Assembly (NCBI GenBank): GCA_046481785.1
Contig: JAWOJF010000190.1
Location: forward strand, 1 to 6,116
Reading direction: 5' to 3'
Origin: JAWOJF01 sp046481785
Lineage (GTDB): Bacteria > Bacteroidota > Ignavibacteria > Ignavibacteriales > Ignavibacteriaceae
Length of the DNA: 6,116 nucleotides
Position numbers and translations under genes: made by a program. Of this stretch, positions 4,811 through 6,116 are shown one piece after another (positions within the stretch are counted from its first letter, which is position 1; each line of letters starts with the position of its first letter). The notes beneath the pieces are model-generated. The model was given only the letters and a program-made list of their open reading frames with translations, did no database searches and was not told where the DNA came from.

Positions 4811-5391
4811 ATCTCTATAAAATTTTTAAGCAGCTGCAGTCCTGCATCACCTGATTTTTCAGGATGAAACTGTACACCGTAAAAATTTCCTTTCTCCATA
4901 GATGAGGAAAAGACCTGGTTGTTTTCAGTAACAGTTACAGTATAAGTATTTTCAGGAAGATAATATGAGTTTGCAAAGTAAAAACGTTCGCCTTCCTTTA
5001 TATCCTTAAACAGGCTGCTTTCTTTTGTATACCGTATACCGTTCCACCCCATATGAGGAACCTTTGTTTTGGCAGAATCAAATTTTAAAGATGTTCCGGG
5101 AAAAATACCAAGTCCTTTTACATCTCCTTCATCAGAGCCTTCTGCCATTAGCTGCATTCCAAGGCAAATGCCCAGGAAAGGTTTTTTTACAACTCTTAAA
5201 AGGGTGTATAAATTAAGCAGGTGAAGCTGTTTAATTGCAAAAGAAGCCTCACCAACACCCGGGAAAATAACTTTATCGGCCTTACATATTACCTGTTCGC
5301 TGTTTGTAATTTTATATTCTTCTTTTAACTCATTAAGAGCATTTGCAACCGATGCAACATTTCCTGCTCCATAATCAATTAGCGCTATCAT
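4807..5391 (-). CDS. hisH: Imidazole glycerol phosphate synthase, glutamine amidotransferase subunit HisH
   Basis: A 194-residue class I glutamine amidotransferase that releases ammonia from glutamine and channels it through the HisF barrel (EC 4.3.2.10 complex). The triad is visible: Cys76 in GICLGMQ, His176 and Glu178 in QFHPEKSG. IDYGAGN (5-11), the oxyanion-strand FPGVG (43-47) and VPHMGWN (111-117) are standard HisH features, and the length is normal. In the usual YFVHSYY segment this protein has YFANSYY (138-144), with His replaced by Asn. I do not know how rare that is. The ATG at 5391 overlaps the hisB stop as ATGA and has AAAGGA at 5403-5398. The end overlaps hisA by four bases, so HisH, HisA and HisF are likely made in step. 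Confidence 0.97.
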   Translation of the reverse strand: MIALIDYGAGNVASVANALNELKEEYKITNSEQVICKADKVIFPGVGEASFAIKQLHLLNLYTLLRVVKKPFLGICLGMQLMAEGSDEGDVKGLGIFPGTSLKFDSAKTKVPHMGWNGIRYTKESSLFKDIKEGERFYFANSYYLPENTYTVTVTENNQVFSSSMEKGNFYGVQFHPEKSGDAGLQLLKNFIEI

Positions 5392-6116
5392 AATATTCCT
5401 TTTGTAGAGGGCAGGCCGCCTTCATTTCTTTCATCAAGCCTGCACGCTTCATTTAATGATTTTGCAAAAGCCTTAAATATAGATTCAATTTTATGGTGAT
5501 CATTTTTTGCTTTTGCACGAATAAAAATATTTGCTTTTAGTCCCGATGCCAAACCTCTGAAAAATTCTTCAGTAAGCTCAGTTGGAAACTCTCCTACTTT
5601 TTCTCTTTCAAACTTACATTTAAAATTCAAAAATCCACGCCCGCCCAGATCAATGGCACAGTGAGCTATTGCGTCATCCATAGGAAGAGAAAATCCGTAG
5701 CGCTTTATCCCCATTTTATCACCAAGAGCCTCATTTATTGCTGTACCAAGTGTTATTCCCACATCTTCAACCGTATGATGCTCATCAATATGCAGATCAC
5801 CTGCTACATCAATTTTAAGGTTAATATTTGCATGCCGTGCAATCTGTTCAAGCATATGATCAAAAAAACCGATTCCGCTGTTTACCTGTGCCTGCCCTCT
5901 TCCATCAAGTGATATTTCAATATTTATGTCTGTCTCTTTTGTTTTCCGGTGCTGACTGGAATATCTTAACCTGTTAATAATTTCGGTTACAGCCTGTTCA
6001 AAGTTATTAATATTCTCTGAGGGTACAATAACTATATTTTTGTCTGCTTTTGTTTCTTTTGCAGCAGTTATATAAAATACTTTGGCCGAAGGGACTTCAA
6101 CAGATGGATTAATTTC
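5388..6116 (-). CDS. hisB: Imidazoleglycerol-phosphate dehydratase HisB (5' end missing; N-terminal extension)
   Basis: 242 codons are visible and the frame is open to the window edge. From about residue 57 the sequence is a complete dehydratase domain (EC 4.2.1.19, imidazole glycerol phosphate to imidazole acetol phosphate): HRKTKETDI (56-64), SGIGFFDHML (80-89), the first metal motif HHTVED (113-118), MDDAI (146-150), the second metal motif HHKIES (207-212) and the C-terminal LPSTKGIL. The first methionine in frame (at 5855) lies inside the FFDHML motif, so a start there would cut the fold. No ATG, GTG or TTG lies in the 87 codons before it. The true start is therefore beyond 6116, and at least 56 residues precede the dehydratase. 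Bacteroidota and enterobacteria have a bifunctional HisB with an N-terminal HAD-type histidinol-phosphatase. The visible piece (AKVFYITAAKETKADKNIVI) could be its tail, but no phosphatase motif is in view. Confidence 0.95.
   Translation of the reverse strand, partial: EINPSVEVPSAKVFYITAAKETKADKNIVIVPSENINNFEQAVTEIINRLRYSSQHRKTKETDINIEISLDGRGQAQVNSGIGFFDHMLEQIARHANINLKIDVAGDLHIDEHHTVEDVGITLGTAINEALGDKMGIKRYGFSLPMDDAIAHCAIDLGGRGFLNFKCKFEREKVGEFPTELTEEFFRGLASGLKANIFIRAKAKNDHHKIESIFKAFAKSLNEACRLDERNEGGLPSTKGIL

Noticed and set aside
5388..5855. hisB starting at the methionine at 5855 (155 residues)
   Set aside because: This methionine is inside the FFDHML motif. The residues needed for the dehydratase fold continue upstream in the same frame to the window edge, so the gene is longer and partial here.

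Overview
The window reads as a piece of an AT-rich bacterial chromosome, probably Bacteroidota or a relative in the Chlorobi/Ignavibacteria part of the FCB group. Three things point there: a promoter matching the TTG-N20-TAnnTTTG pattern of that group, a hisB-H-A-F-IE gene order with fused hisIE, and best-remembered family resemblances. The assignment is an inference. All convincing genes lie on the minus strand, so the biological order runs from high to low coordinates.

Region 1 (6116 to 2600) is the distal half of a histidine biosynthesis operon: hisB (its beginning is outside the window), hisH, hisA, hisF and hisIE. hisB/hisH and hisH/hisA overlap by 4 bases (ATGA), and hisA/hisF overlap by 11 bases with hisF starting at TTG. 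hisIE follows after an AT-rich gap of 128 bases. HisIE hydrolyses phosphoribosyl-ATP and opens the ring, HisA isomerises the product, HisF with the glutaminase HisH makes imidazole glycerol phosphate (IGP) and AICAR, and HisB dehydrates IGP. hisG, hisD and hisC are not in view and may lie upstream, as in the classical hisGDCBHAFI order.

Region 2 (2599 to 2208) is about 390 bases without a believable gene, but full of repeats: an 18-bp tandem array touching the hisIE stop codon, a possible remnant of a dispersed repeat, a palindromic CACAGAG/CACGGAG-type element, and phased direct repeats before a possible promoter for the next gene.

Region 3 (2207 to 987) encodes a membrane protein of the DUF1624 / heparan-alpha-glucosaminide N-acetyltransferase-like family.

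Region 4 (986 to 1) is a small regulatory module: a MarR-family repressor gene followed by a DoxX-family membrane protein gene that runs off the window. The same 12-bp perfect palindrome, GTGTTATAACAC, occurs once over the predicted start of marR transcription and once between marR and doxX. This strongly suggests autoregulation and coordinate control of doxX.

I see no CRISPR array, transposase, tRNA, rRNA or new defence system. The most interesting signals are the paired MarR operators and the stacked repeats after hisIE.
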